Source of the DNA: Diogma glabrata | Lineage: Eukaryota > Arthropoda > Insecta > Diptera > Cylindrotomidae | DNA length: 64,000 bases | Assembly (NCBI GenBank): GCA_963693315.1 | Contig: OY856186.1 | Location: 70,206,019-70,270,018 of the forward strand | Direction: 5' to 3' | Part shown: piece by piece, positions 11,201-20,852 of the stretch | Numbering within the stretch: position 1 is the first letter of the stretch | Layout: each line of letters opens with the position of its first letter | The notes under the pieces: generated by a model | What the model was told of the DNA's origin: nothing | Databases searched by the model: none | Seen by the model: the letters and a program-made list of their open reading frames with translations, nothing else | Program-made: the position numbers and the translations under genes

Positions 11201-12857
11201 ACCACTAATAATGTTTGGTTTGCAAGTTTTTTTTTTGCAATTGTTGCCTGTAGTCATCCGTTTTATTATTTTATTTCCTGGATTCAACCAATTAGTTTCA
11301 TAATTAACGGTAATGCCAACGGGAATTAATTCATAATCATCCCAAGTTCGGATTATATTTTAGGATTCTGATCACTGATCGGCATAAAATTGATTGGCGG
11401 TATTAGTTTCTTATGATCAAATAAATTTTATTGGTAACACGAAGGTTTCCAGCCCAAAGAAAATTATTGAAACTAATACAAAGTAAAAATCTAACGGTTG
11501 TACCGCTACACTAACCTGTCGTGCAAGGCCACCATTCCACATATCATAATTTAATTACCAAACTGCGAGTGGTTCTGCTTCTTTCTTTGTGAAATCACAA
11601 TAAACACAATTATAATTTAGCAAAATTACCAAAAAAAACAGACGGTAATGACAAGGACACCGGCACAAACATAAAAATATATTTTCTTGTGGTTTAAATT
11701 CCACTTATGGCGGAGACTACTGACGTCAACCATTTATTCACACGTAGCACTATATTTCTTGTTTTAATTCGACCGATCTAACAATTTTATCTAAATAATT
11801 GCAGGACTACGTACCCACATAAAAAAAACAAAGAACTAACACCGAATTTAACTTTGGAACATTTGATAACTTTTTATATCCCGAAACAAAACATGCAAAT
11901 TGACAATCTCCACCAAATCCAAAGAGACGTCAAACGCCCGAATAAAAATGTAATAGAACTAAGAGAGAGAATAAGTTACCGTGCTCATTATATAGTCAAA
12001 TTTTCAATCTCGCAATAACTCGAATAAAGTATTTAGATGAGAGATAATTAATTTACATCAGATTTTCAAATTATTGGGAACTTATTATAGTTCACAAAAC
12101 CGTTTGCTACTTGATAATATTGTACCAAAATAAGGTTGGGATCCCCAATATTTCCGACACATTCATAACACGTATAATTGAATTCAAAATGAATCAAATA
12201 CAGATTCGATCAATGTTATGATGTTTAGACATTTAATAACTACATTCTGCAATATCAATACAGTGAAGTTCAGATCAATCACGGAAGGATTGTTTAAAGC
12301 AAAACACTCATACAAAGACAAATCAAATGTTTAACAAGGCAGAAATAGTAATTCGTTGTATGTTGACGATTGGAAACAAAATACACGTAGCTGTTGTGAG
12401 GTTTTGAGAATTTCGTTATTTCATTACGGTTTGTGTTTTGAAACAAAAAAGTTCAAACTCAAGTAGTAAGGCGAGGACAATCGAATGGAAGTATAACGCG
12501 CGTCAATTTTAGTGCGTTGCAAGATTAAATTCTGATTAATTTTTAGTGATTATACGGATGATGATTAAGGAAAATTATTAATTAATTCAAATTAACCAGT
12601 ATTGTGTTATATTAATGAATAAACAATTCAAGGTAATTAGTGTAATTTTCCCTCTCCCACACGTTTGTCCGGCTATTGCAGATTTAGTAGATTTTGAGAA
12701 ATATAAGGAAACTATGGGTTAAGGAAACTACACGAAATATGACCATTGATGACGAAGGGATGAGAATCTATTACAGGTGGTACAGATTAATATAAGGAAC
12801 AACAACTAAGGAAACTGCGACTATAATGTACTATATTATCCCAGACTATCCATTACA
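8234..12857 (-). repeat. 3' LTR (left copy), 4624 bp
   Basis: The copy starts TGTAATGAAG and ends ATCCATTACA on the plus strand. It is matched at 21052-25676 with a constant offset of 12,818 bases until small indels. Differences I noticed are an extra base in the right copy near 23247, changes in an A-run (near 10740) and a T-run (near 11230), and one G/A substitution near 12599. It contains a tandem array (8830-10320), then about 2.4 kb of AT-rich sequence without ORFs. LTRs of 4.6 kb are far longer than the few hundred bases usual in insect gypsy elements. Confidence 0.95.
8830..10320. repeat. 79-bp tandem array inside left LTR
   Basis: A unit of 79 bp with landmarks CAGTTGAAATATCCCAAAAT, TGTTGCGTTGAAAATACG and ATATCAGCAAAAATTGTATA recurs about a dozen times from 8830 to 9850, with few changes, then decays into diverged and truncated copies up to about 10320. 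The minus-strand reading is open over stretches and yields repeated peptides such as DYLYTIFAD. These are by-products of the repeat, not evidence for genes. Confidence 0.9.
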
Positions 12858-13648
12858 GAACAAGTGCTTTTTGGACGGAGACTCATGACCAAAAAGAAGT
12901 TGAAAAAAAGGACTAGACTGGTCGCAAACAGACTTTGTACATCCACATTAGTATGGTGAGGCACTTCAGTGTTCTACAGATTAGCAATCAAATCGCTCGG
13001 TATTACAAAGCCCAATCTTAACAGAAACGAATTATTTATGACTATACAAAAAAAATCTTGGAGGGGTAGCGAGAAAGCAGGCATTCTACTCTATTGCAGG
13101 CGATGGATAACTAAATTCTTCCAGACCCAATTTCGGGCAGATCTGGGGGTTCCCGAGACTCTAAAGTCACAAAAAAAAATTTATTCAATCTACTACAGAT
13201 CGAAAAGAAAAAACACCATTGGACCGACTCCTTTAATGAAACGTCCGACACAATTTCGTTTTTACGTTATGCAGGCTCGCAACCCACACCTGAACTAACA
13301 CGAGTCTCATACTTCTCCGACTGAGCTAGCCGGGCCACACTGTTGTACGCTTCCGTCCCAGTGACTCTGAAGGCTGAGAAAAAAAACTGTTCACATAGGT
13401 TCAAAGCAACTAATTGAACCACATTCAATACATTCGATCTCGGTATTTTCGCTGGCAAATAGTCTACACCAAAAAAAAATTTTGAAACAAGACCCGAACA
13501 CCAAAGTTGACACACACTCACTGAACTGTGAATTCAAGATGAAACTACCCTCATACTTTGTGGTCGTCGATAATCTTGACTTACAATGGCGGTGAAACAC
13601 GCACGAAAGTTACTATCATACTGACAGAAAAAAAAATTATTGCCGATG
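12858..13648 (-). other. Element 3' untranslated region
   Basis: Between the pol stop (13649) and the 3' LTR there is no recognisable protein. The segment 13088-13163 is a copy of a module also found three times in the leader (19019-19100, about 19212-19310, 19473-19560). I looked for a polypurine tract directly before the LTR on the minus strand and saw only a mixed sequence ending AAAAAGCACTTGTTC. Short open frames on both strands here are not convincing genes. Confidence 0.6.
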
Positions 13649-16600
13649 TTAGGCACGAATGTCCTTGGAGTGATAAACACCTCTACGTTTAGAAGCCAGG
13701 TCCTCCAGTTCGTAAGCAGCGCTACCTACCAACCTTATTACTCTGGCTTCAATAAACTTCTGTGCAAGTTTAGCCGATAATTTCTTACCGGCGTCACTCA
13801 AAATAAAGTTCCTTCGGAACACCGTATCACCTGGTTTAAACAAAGTTAACCGAGCTCGTAAATTGTATCTTTCAGCACTTTTGACAAATGCTTCGGCAGT
13901 TAAATCAAGAATTCGAATTCGAATCTTATTAAGATAATCCGGTCGCAGAATCGTTTCACCTGGCTCAAGAAGACTATTCAGTCGTCTCAGCAGTTCATAT
14001 GACGAACCATGAGTCACCATAGGTATTCCAAACATTGCGTAATAAGGGGAACATTGAAGTGTTTGATGCAGGGAACAACGTAGTGCACAAGCGATCTCGC
14101 TCAAGTGCAGATCCCATTTAGAATGCTCCTCCTTTAAGTAGGCTCTAATACCAGATAAAACACTTCTATTCACCCGTTCAGAAGCGTTAGCTTGAGGTGA
14201 ATATAACGCTAGTAATGAATGTTTCACTCCGTGCTTCGCCAAGAAATCTTCAAATAGTTTAGACTTAAACTGCGTCCCATTATCGGACACAATAACTTCG
14301 GGACAACCAAATACGTGAAAGACATTGGTAGCCAATAGATGACAAATTGGTTCAGCAGTTAGTTTCCGTAAAGGAAACAAAAAAGGATATTTCGTAACAT
14401 GATCCAATACTACAAGAATAGCGATATTCCCGGCCTTTGAACGAGGATAAGGGCCAAGAATATCGATATACAGTCGCTGACCAATTCGTTCTGTTTTCAT
14501 CTGAGACACCATGGGAGCACGAAGTGGAACATTAGTTGCTTTAATTTCTTTGCAGGTCTTACAATTTCCTATGTACGATTTAACCTGGGTATACATACGA
14601 GGCCAATAGTAAAATTTACGAATATTAAACAAGGTTTTCGCTAGACCTCCATGAGATGAGGTAGGAGGATTGTGGGCCCTTGCAATACACTCGTCAGTGT
14701 ATTCCTCAGGTAACCACAATTTCCAAACCTCACCCTCTGAAGGAATATCAAGATCTAGACAAGCCGTTCGTTTATAAACCCGACCAGAAATTACTTTCAG
14801 ATCAGGCAAAGTACCGTCTGCTTCGGTAACCAGATTTACCAACTCCAAATATCGAGAAGTGTTGAAGAAAGGGGAATTAAGATCTAATTCAGGCACTGGA
14901 CATAACTCAGAAATGACGTCAACAGAGTCACGTCTTGATAGAGTGTCTGGAACTATGTTTAAATTTCCTTTTCGGTACTCAATATCAAAGACATAACCCT
15001 GCAATTTCAAGCTCCAACGAGCCAATCGACCAGACAGGTCTTTTTGTTGCATTAACCATTTTAATGAGGCATGGTCAGTTATGATCTTAAAGGCCTGGCC
15101 CTCGACATACGCTCTAAATTTCTTTACTCCCAGTACGCCGGCTAGACACTCTTTCTCACTAGTGGAGTAATTGCGTTGCGCAGAATTTAGTTTCTTGGAC
15201 ATGTACGCTATGGGATGTTCCATACCGTCCATGTCACACTGTAGTAATACACAACCTATACCGTCATTGCTAGCGTCGCACTGGAGAGTAAAGGGTTTAG
15301 TGTAGTCGGGATTTATGAGAACTGGTGCTGATATGAGAGCATTTTTGAGATTTACAAATGCTGTTTCAGCTTCTGGGGTCCATACGAATTTAGTAGAATT
15401 TTTCTTCAACAAATCTGATATCGGGGAGGACATAGCAGAGAAATCAGATATAAAACGGCGATAATAACCCGCCATACCCAGGAAACGTCGAATCTGTTTG
15501 GACGTACGCGGTGTAGGAAATTCAGAAATAGCTAGAGTTTTATCAGGATCAATTTTCAACGTACCACCTCCCACAACATATCCCAAATATTTCACCTCCG
15601 GCAAGAGAAACTTACTTTTTTCCACGTTTATCGTCAAGTTCGCACGTCTAAGACACTGGGAGATATCTTCTAACAGTTTCAGATGGGCCTCAAAGGTATC
15701 TGTAACTATTAGAAGATCATCCAAGTATACGAAGACGCACGACTTGAGATGAGGAGGGATTACTTGGTCCATCAATTTAGTCATCGTTTGCGGCGCATTG
15801 CACAGTCCGAAAGGCATTCTTACGAACTGGTACAATGGCCGCCCTGGGACCGTAAAAGCAGTTTTCTCTCGGGAGTGTTTTTCCAGAGGTATCTGCCAGA
15901 AAGCGTCTTTCAGATCCAAACTGGAAATGAAATTACTCTGTGGCAGACGACTCAAGATTCCATCTATCTGTGGAAGGGGGTAAGCATCCTTTTTAGTGAC
16001 GGTATTGACCTTTCGGCTATCCAAACAAAGACGATTCTTCCCGGGTTTGCGAATTAAGACCACAGGACTTGACCATGGGCTGTTTGAAACCTCTATAATA
16101 CCCAGAGACAACATCCTATCCAGTTCTTCTCCCATCAGTCTCTCAATGGCGGGCGATATCGGATAGTGTCGTTGCTTGATGGGAGCTGCAGTCCCCACAT
16201 CAATAACGTGTTCCAACAAATGTGTTCGACCCAGACCCATTTTTGAAAATGATGGTAGAAGCTGAACAGTGTTTTGTAGACGGGCTTGATCGTCCATAGA
16301 CAACTCGGATAGCACTGACTCCGTAGTCGGTAATGTAGGTAGATTAAACAACGGGTTAAATAAGCCAAACGCGTTAAAGAAATCAATACCCAAGTATAGA
16401 TTCTGTGTCAAAGACGGGATAATGTAGACATCCAAGGTTCTGACTTGGTTCATAAATGAAATCTTGGTTCTTATCAAACCCAAGATCTTCTGCCTTTGGC
16501 CATCTGCAGTACGGACTACCGCAGATGAATAAGTCAGAAGGTCTGGGGTTTGCACGATTTCCTTAGCAAAATCACCACCAATTACAGTCAAGGACGCTCC

Positions 16601-16765
16601 ACTATCCAACAGTCCAGTATGTTGTTTACCCAATATTGACACGGTGGCATAAGATCTCACATCGTTGGCCAATTTCACAATGGAGGAAATGGTTTTAGTT
16701 TTAAACAAATGACGTTGTTGCCAATAAATACGAGAACGGAGCGCAGAGCGCGATGGAAGTTTCAA
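13649..16765 (-). CDS. pol: Gypsy pol: protease, RT, RNase H, integrase
   Basis: This 1038-codon uninterrupted frame encodes all enzymes of retrotransposition. The aspartic protease has LDSGAS at residues 53-58. The RT has LDLKDAF near 283-289 and the catalytic YLDD at 347-350. RNase H follows with QCDASND near 495, SEKE near 536 and TDHAS near 563. The integrase zinc finger has H698, H705, C735 and C738. The integrase core has D768, D828 and E863, with the usual 35-residue spacing between the last two, and the GPY/F-type C-terminus ends at 1038. All catalytic residues are present. The first codon at 16765 is TTG. The frame opens after a TGA near 16826 without an in-frame ATG, because an 11-bp tandem duplication (16791-16812) separates it from an upstream ATG at 16818. 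Gag lies upstream in the same orientation and numerical frame, separated by stops. Confidence 0.95.
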   Translation of the reverse strand: MKLPSRSALRSRIYWQQRHLFKTKTISSIVKLANDVRSYATVSILGKQHTGLLDSGASLTVIGGDFAKEIVQTPDLLTYSSAVVRTADGQRQKILGLIRTKISFMNQVRTLDVYIIPSLTQNLYLGIDFFNAFGLFNPLFNLPTLPTTESVLSELSMDDQARLQNTVQLLPSFSKMGLGRTHLLEHVIDVGTAAPIKQRHYPISPAIERLMGEELDRMLSLGIIEVSNSPWSSPVVLIRKPGKNRLCLDSRKVNTVTKKDAYPLPQIDGILSRLPQSNFISSLDLKDAFWQIPLEKHSREKTAFTVPGRPLYQFVRMPFGLCNAPQTMTKLMDQVIPPHLKSCVFVYLDDLLIVTDTFEAHLKLLEDISQCLRRANLTINVEKSKFLLPEVKYLGYVVGGGTLKIDPDKTLAISEFPTPRTSKQIRRFLGMAGYYRRFISDFSAMSSPISDLLKKNSTKFVWTPEAETAFVNLKNALISAPVLINPDYTKPFTLQCDASNDGIGCVLLQCDMDGMEHPIAYMSKKLNSAQRNYSTSEKECLAGVLGVKKFRAYVEGQAFKIITDHASLKWLMQQKDLSGRLARWSLKLQGYVFDIEYRKGNLNIVPDTLSRRDSVDVISELCPVPELDLNSPFFNTSRYLELVNLVTEADGTLPDLKVISGRVYKRTACLDLDIPSEGEVWKLWLPEEYTDECIARAHNPPTSSHGGLAKTLFNIRKFYYWPRMYTQVKSYIGNCKTCKEIKATNVPLRAPMVSQMKTERIGQRLYIDILGPYPRSKAGNIAILVVLDHVTKYPFLFPLRKLTAEPICHLLATNVFHVFGCPEVIVSDNGTQFKSKLFEDFLAKHGVKHSLLALYSPQANASERVNRSVLSGIRAYLKEEHSKWDLHLSEIACALRCSLHQTLQCSPYYAMFGIPMVTHGSSYELLRRLNSLLEPGETILRPDYLNKIRIRILDLTAEAFVKSAERYNLRARLTLFKPGDTVFRRNFILSDAGKKLSAKLAQKFIEARVIRLVGSAAYELEDLASKRRGVYHSKDIRA

Positions 16766-16790
16766 AGATGATAATGAACCGACAAATAGG

Positions 16791-16812
16791 TTTGAGCGTA
16801 TTTTGAGCGTAT
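16791..16812. repeat. 11-bp tandem duplication at pol start
   Basis: TTTGAGCGTAT occurs twice head to tail (16791-16801 and 16802-16812). Eleven bases change the reading frame, so the ATG at 16818-16816 (minus strand) runs into a TGA instead of entering pol. With one copy, that ATG would be in frame with pol. Confidence 0.8.
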
Positions 16813-16814
16813 TT

Positions 16815-17144
16815 TCATTCGTTCAATCGTTGTTGGAACGATTTGATTTTGGTCCATAATGGAGGTGGTTCAGTATGAGCGGGTGTTCGTTTCAATAATG
16901 TTACATTGATATCATGGGTGGATACCAGTGTATCAGAAGCAGTGTTCAACGGGTGTTCTATAAGAGTGGATGTTGAAGCTCGGCTCAATAGTGTATCGTG
17001 TACCAATAAGTTATTGGGATTGGTAGATGAAACATCTGAAGGATCAGAAGACAAATTAAATTTGGTCTTAGATGAATCTAAGACAGGTCTTGGGAGCGAG
17101 AAAAGGTGTTGGGATTCTGGCCCCCCCTTCGGTTTCCCTGACAA
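16815..17144 (-). CDS. Middle ORF in the -1 frame after Gag
   Basis: About 110 codons lie in the -1 frame relative to Gag, overlap its last 22 codons and end at TGA 16817-16815. The frame has no ATG at its start (the first codon is TTG), so it is probably translated by frameshifting from Gag. The minus-strand heptamer G GGG GGC at 17126-17120 lies in the correct Gag phase for a -1 slip. The product is rich in Ser, Thr and Pro and I recognise no domain. It may be a Gag-Pol linker or a small third protein. Its TGA overlaps an ATG at 16818 (ATGA), an arrangement known in other systems to allow re-initiation. Confidence 0.5.
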   Translation of the reverse strand: MSGKPKGGPESQHLFSLPRPVLDSSKTKFNLSSDPSDVSSTNPNNLLVHDTLLSRASTSTLIEHPLNTASDTLVSTHDINVTLLKRTPAHTEPPPLWTKIKSFQQRLNE

Positions 17145-18643
17145 TTTTCACAATTAGGACACAACACATCGTCCTTCCCACATCCCCAACAAAACAATCG
17201 CTGTGATTCACGACAATCGTGCCACCGATGACCAGGTCGTTTGCAGTTCCAACAAATAGTTGAACTGGTTATTCGTCTCATATTAGGGGCAGGCTGTATT
17301 GCCGCAAGTTCGTTGGATGTAATTGGTAACGATTCAGTTGGCAATTCGTTAATTTGTATTTGTGAAAATTCACGATCTAAATCCACCTCAGACACCGGTC
17401 TCGATGGTCTAATGTTATAATCGCGCGGTCTGGTTATTGACTCGGCCCATAATTTTTCGCGGTCACGGCAGAGCTGGCGCAGATGTTCCAGTCCATAGAT
17501 GGTGACATAAAGTAGCTCCCTTCTAATTTCCAATCGTAAGTTGTTGCGAATCAAGGAGAACAACTCCACATCCGGCATCGGTACTCGTAGTTTATCGCCT
17601 AGTCGATAAATTGATTGTAAGAATTCATCAAACAATTCGGTGGGCCGCTGTTTCCTGGCCCTCATCCGCTCCTTTACCTCTTCGTCCGTCTGCCTGTCCT
17701 GAAATTCTACTCGAAGAGCATGACATAAGTCGGGCCAAATAAGCTGTCGGTTCTGGCGAAAATATCTCCAGAACCAATCAGCGGCACGATCTGTGAACAA
17801 CAGGTACAGACAGCGGGTGATAATAGTAAAATCGTTATTTAAACACATCTCCGTCAGCCGCTCTATTCTGAAGATGAACGCTTCAACATCCAGACCATCG
17901 GGTCTGCCTGAGAACGTAACGTTCCAATTTCTAACTGTGGTAGAGTGCTGATCGAGATGTGTTCGTAATCTAGCCGGAGCAAGAGCAGGAGGAGGTTCAG
18001 CAAACATTGGTGGTACCGGTACGTTATTCCGTACATACGCATTTACTGGTGTATAATTTCCGGAATGAACCGATTGATGTCTCGGGGTGGTGGGCGAGAT
18101 TACATTATGCGCTAGGGGTAGTAACACTTCAGGTGCTGGAGCACGTGATTGCATCATTGAGTGATTAATTCTCGAAATTTCCTGATCGATGTGAGCATTT
18201 ACTGCTTCCTGAAAACCTTGATCTTCCGCGGCAGCGGCACCATATATGGGAGATCGTTGAGCTATATTCACTCGCACTTCATCGGCGAGTCGAGATGGTG
18301 GAAGACGGTTTGCCAAAGGCGTGGACGAGGGCTGATTTCCGGTACTGGAACGACGTTGCCAACCTGCGGTAACAGATCGAGTCACAGGTCGCGGTGGGGG
18401 TGGCACTATTGTATAATTATTTTTATCTATCCCTCGAGGCAACCTCTGTAATTCTGCACGCTCACAAGCGGCTCGACAAATTGGGCAGGTGTGATTCTGC
18501 AACAACCAGTCGTTGAGGCAGATGTCATGAAAGAGATGGTTACACCGAGTGAGAAGTTTTACGTCGGCCGGCACTATTTCGTGTTGACAAACAGCACAAG
18601 AGCTGGACCTATCCAGAACGTCAATCTTATCAGTGGCAGACAT
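17078..18643 (-). CDS. gag: Gag-like protein with N-terminal RING-H2 finger
   Basis: This 521-residue frame starts at a true ATG (18643). Residues 16-56 form a RING-H2 finger with C16, C19, C34, H36, H39, C42, C53 and C56, the ligand pattern of E3 ubiquitin ligases. A Pro/Ser-rich linker follows (about 60-230). Residues 238-400 match the retrotransposon Gag capsid pattern (NWNVTFSGRPDG, LTDRAADW-like, then EFQDRQTDEEVKERMRARKQ and ELFDEFLQSIYRLGDKL). The C-terminus has a CCHC zinc knuckle (C464, C467, H472, C477), then a second Cys cluster (C485, C488, C495, C498, C501). Capsid and nucleocapsid roles are expected from the family. The RING domain is not a standard part of Gag, and its ligase activity is inference. 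It precedes pol in the expected order. Confidence 0.85.
   Translation of the reverse strand: MSATDKIDVLDRSSSCAVCQHEIVPADVKLLTRCNHLFHDICLNDWLLQNHTCPICRAACERAELQRLPRGIDKNNYTIVPPPPRPVTRSVTAGWQRRSSTGNQPSSTPLANRLPPSRLADEVRVNIAQRSPIYGAAAAEDQGFQEAVNAHIDQEISRINHSMMQSRAPAPEVLLPLAHNVISPTTPRHQSVHSGNYTPVNAYVRNNVPVPPMFAEPPPALAPARLRTHLDQHSTTVRNWNVTFSGRPDGLDVEAFIFRIERLTEMCLNNDFTIITRCLYLLFTDRAADWFWRYFRQNRQLIWPDLCHALRVEFQDRQTDEEVKERMRARKQRPTELFDEFLQSIYRLGDKLRVPMPDVELFSLIRNNLRLEIRRELLYVTIYGLEHLRQLCRDREKLWAESITRPRDYNIRPSRPVSEVDLDREFSQIQINELPTESLPITSNELAAIQPAPNMRRITSSTICWNCKRPGHRWHDCRESQRLFCWGCGKDDVLCPNCENCQGNRRGGQNPNTFSRSQDLS
17120..17126 (-). promoter_or_regulatory. Candidate -1 frameshift site G GGG GGC
   Basis: On the minus strand a run of seven G followed by C gives codons AGG GGG GGC in the Gag frame; both tRNAs could re-pair after a -1 slip. 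The slip enters the open middle ORF. A perfect 8-bp hairpin (17065-17084) overlaps the Gag stop, about 35 nt downstream, farther than the usual 5-9 nt spacing. Confidence 0.5.
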
Positions 18644-19018
18644 TATGAATACTCAAACCGTCGCACAGGACCAGATTTATAAATGCACGTATATGGAGAG
18701 CGAACCGAAAATTATTACACTATCGATGTGAACGTTGAATCCAAATGAACAATTTAATTATCAACAGAAAAGATTATTTTATTCCAATATTTGAGTACTT
18801 TGAATATTTTAAAGTAGAATTTTAAAAAAAAATTGTATGGAAATTTAGCGATTCAAACCTCAAACAGCTGCGCAATGTTTGACCAATTCGTCAATTATAT
18901 TAAATAAGATTTATTATTGTCTTGATATTATTTCACTGCTATTTACAAGTGTTTTCCAAGATGCTGAAATATGAACAGAACAAAAATAAACGGTGAGATT
19001 GGAGAGAAAGTAAGTATA

Positions 19019-19560
19019 CTACAAATATGGCAGAAGATGGCAATTATGAAAATTTTCCAGACCCAATTCCGGGCAGATCTGGGGGTTCCCGGACTCGAAT
19101 CTAAGTGAAGAGAGAAAGAAAAAGGCAAACTAAGAAAATAGAATGCTTCGTCTGACTTTCTCACTTACGACAAAGCGAACAAAACAATGGACCTTGGAGA
19201 TTAAATCGGTATTCTAAGGCTATGGAGACACAAAGTGGATTGATAAATACAAATTTCGGACTCAATTGGGGCTGGGCAAATCCGACGATCCCAGGACAGA
19301 CGATGTCAAGCTAAAGAAAGTTTACTGGTTTTAACGGATAGCAGTTTAATCTGGTGATCAAACAAACGCGAAAAAATGAAGTGCGAGAAAAAAAAACGAG
19401 TAAGCTATACTATTATTGACGCTGTGAGTGGAGAACAAAATTTATGAATCAACCTGCGGGAAAATTAAGATACTACACTATTGTAGGCGGTGGAATAAAC
19501 AAAAATTTCCGATTCGATTTCGGATGACTCTGGAGTTCCCAGAACTCGAAAATAAAAAAA
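19019..19560. repeat. Leader modules repeated in the 3' region
   Basis: Copies at 19019-19100, about 19212-19310 and 19473-19560 share the core TTCCAGACCCAATTCCGGGC-like stretch and a GGGGGTTCCCGGACTC-like end. The copy at 13088-13163 in the 3' region is the closest match to the first (CAGATCTGGGGGTTCCCG is shared exactly). The others are degenerate. They flank the coding region on both sides. Confidence 0.65.
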
Positions 19561-20271
19561 AAACAGTGCGGCAAGCCTACCGGTTCGGCAAGAAAATACT
19601 TAAAATTAACAAAAAAAAAATTTAGAAATTTTAACTAGGTGCTTAAAACTAACATGCAATGAACAATTGTAATAAAAAAAATATAATAGTAAACCTAATG
19701 GCTAATATTAATTTGCTGCTCCGGGCTGACTTCCACGTTGGTAAGTATATTCCAGGTTGCTTGGCAATTCTTGATTTATTTATTTGGTCTTCTTTTGTCT
19801 ATTCTTTATATTTCTTGTTTGTTTTCGTTGTATAATATTTTTATTTATTTATTATTTTTGGTTGGATCTAAAATTGATGAAACGAAACGGATTAGTGTCT
19901 GATAATATCAGCGGATATTTAATTATTTATTCAATTATTTGTTTAATTGTTTAGTTATTTTCTATTTATTCGTTTATTCGTATTAATAACAACGGACAGA
20001 GGACGGACGGACCAATCAAGGGTTATTCATCACACTGGGGTTGGAAGTGGTGATCGCCGGTCTTTCATTAAATGTTTTGTTGTTTATAGTTTTTAATTTT
20101 TTTTGTTTTGGGACCAAAGAAACATTGAAACAAGCTACTCTACAGGATGGGAATAAGGTAAGGGAAAGGGAGCAAGAAGGGATGGATAAGGAAGGGAATT
20201 GATATGGTGGGAAGGGAATAAGGTGGGGCATGTGTCGTCGGCCTGTCACCCGGATGACAAGTGCCGCCGGA

Positions 20272-20300
20272 ATGGTCAGAGGATAAATCCTCTGAACCAT
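20272..20300. other. Leader hairpin 1
   Basis: 20272-20284 (ATGGTCAGAGGAT) pairs with 20287-20300 with one bulged base and a 2-nt spacer; sterically this would open a little to form a loop. Confidence 0.65.
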
Positions 20301-20360
20301 TATTCAATCAACCGACACCTCTCATCCGCGATCGAGAACGACGAAACATACGGGGAGGTG

Positions 20361-20494
20361 CTATGATCTGAGTTAATCCAATTAACTCGCGACATGAAGG
20401 CTGGGCGAACATCTTCCCTCAGCAGTTGATATCAAACTGCTTTAGAAGATGTTCCCCAGTATCATTCGCGAGAACTGGACAACTCAGATCATAG
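20361..20494. other. Leader long nested hairpin
   Basis: The outer stem is a perfect 14-bp match (CTATGATCTGAGTT at 20361-20374 with 20481-20494). Inside it, 20386-20392 (CTCGCGA) pairs with 20466-20472. Further in, 20401-20415 pairs with 20446-20459 with one bulge, and 20421-20430 pairs with 20431-20441. All four stems are correctly nested, giving one long rod of about 134 nt. This is not expected by chance in an AT-rich region. Confidence 0.8.
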
Positions 20495-20497
20495 GGT

Positions 20498-20542
20498 GCT
20501 AACGCTCCAGGGAGGGGACTCTAACGTTATGGAGCTGTTAGC
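20498..20542. other. Leader hairpin 3
   Basis: GCTAACGCTCCA (20498-20509) pairs with 20530-20542 with one bulged base. It directly follows the long nested hairpin. Confidence 0.65.
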
Positions 20543-20721
20543 CCAGCTGAGAATCTCACTGTCACAGCGAACCCAGAGCATGACCAGATGACCAGGATGG
20601 ATGTGATAGGCGTATACGCCATTTCACAAATATCTAATCCTGGAACCTGGCCACCCCTGGCATTCCCTGTGCCAGCAAGAAACCCAGCCGTTACTAGGGT
20701 CCGTGGGTTTGTAAAGCCCAT

Positions 20722-20749
20722 TGAGAATGATCCCGAAGAATCATTCTCA
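20722..20749. other. Leader hairpin 4
   Basis: TGAGAATGAT (20722-20731) is perfectly complementary to 20740-20749 around an 8-nt loop. Confidence 0.7.
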
Positions 20750-20819
20750 CCCTTGCGTTTCAGAAAAATGAAAAAAAAGGAGAGTTGTAGCTGGAGGCGT
20801 GGGGACGCAAAACCCCATC

Positions 20820-20852
20820 GAAGGAAAGTCTGAGGAATCTCAGACTTCCTTC
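20820..20852. other. Leader hairpin 5
   Basis: 20820-20834 pairs with 20839-20852 over 14 bp with one bulged A and a 4-nt loop. Weaker stems near 20987-21003 and 21001-21019 lead up to the primer-binding site. Confidence 0.7.

Noticed and set aside
13267..13600. Possible envelope ORF downstream of pol
   Set aside because: The frames are short, have no signal peptide, membrane anchor or cleavage motif, and overlap each other; I see no envelope gene.
15498..16057. Plus-strand ORFs opposite pol
   Set aside because: They lie antisense to conserved RT and RNase H blocks and are shadow frames.
18161..18682. Plus-strand ORFs opposite the RING-Gag
   Set aside because: They are shadows of a frame with clear zinc-finger and Gag motifs on the other strand.
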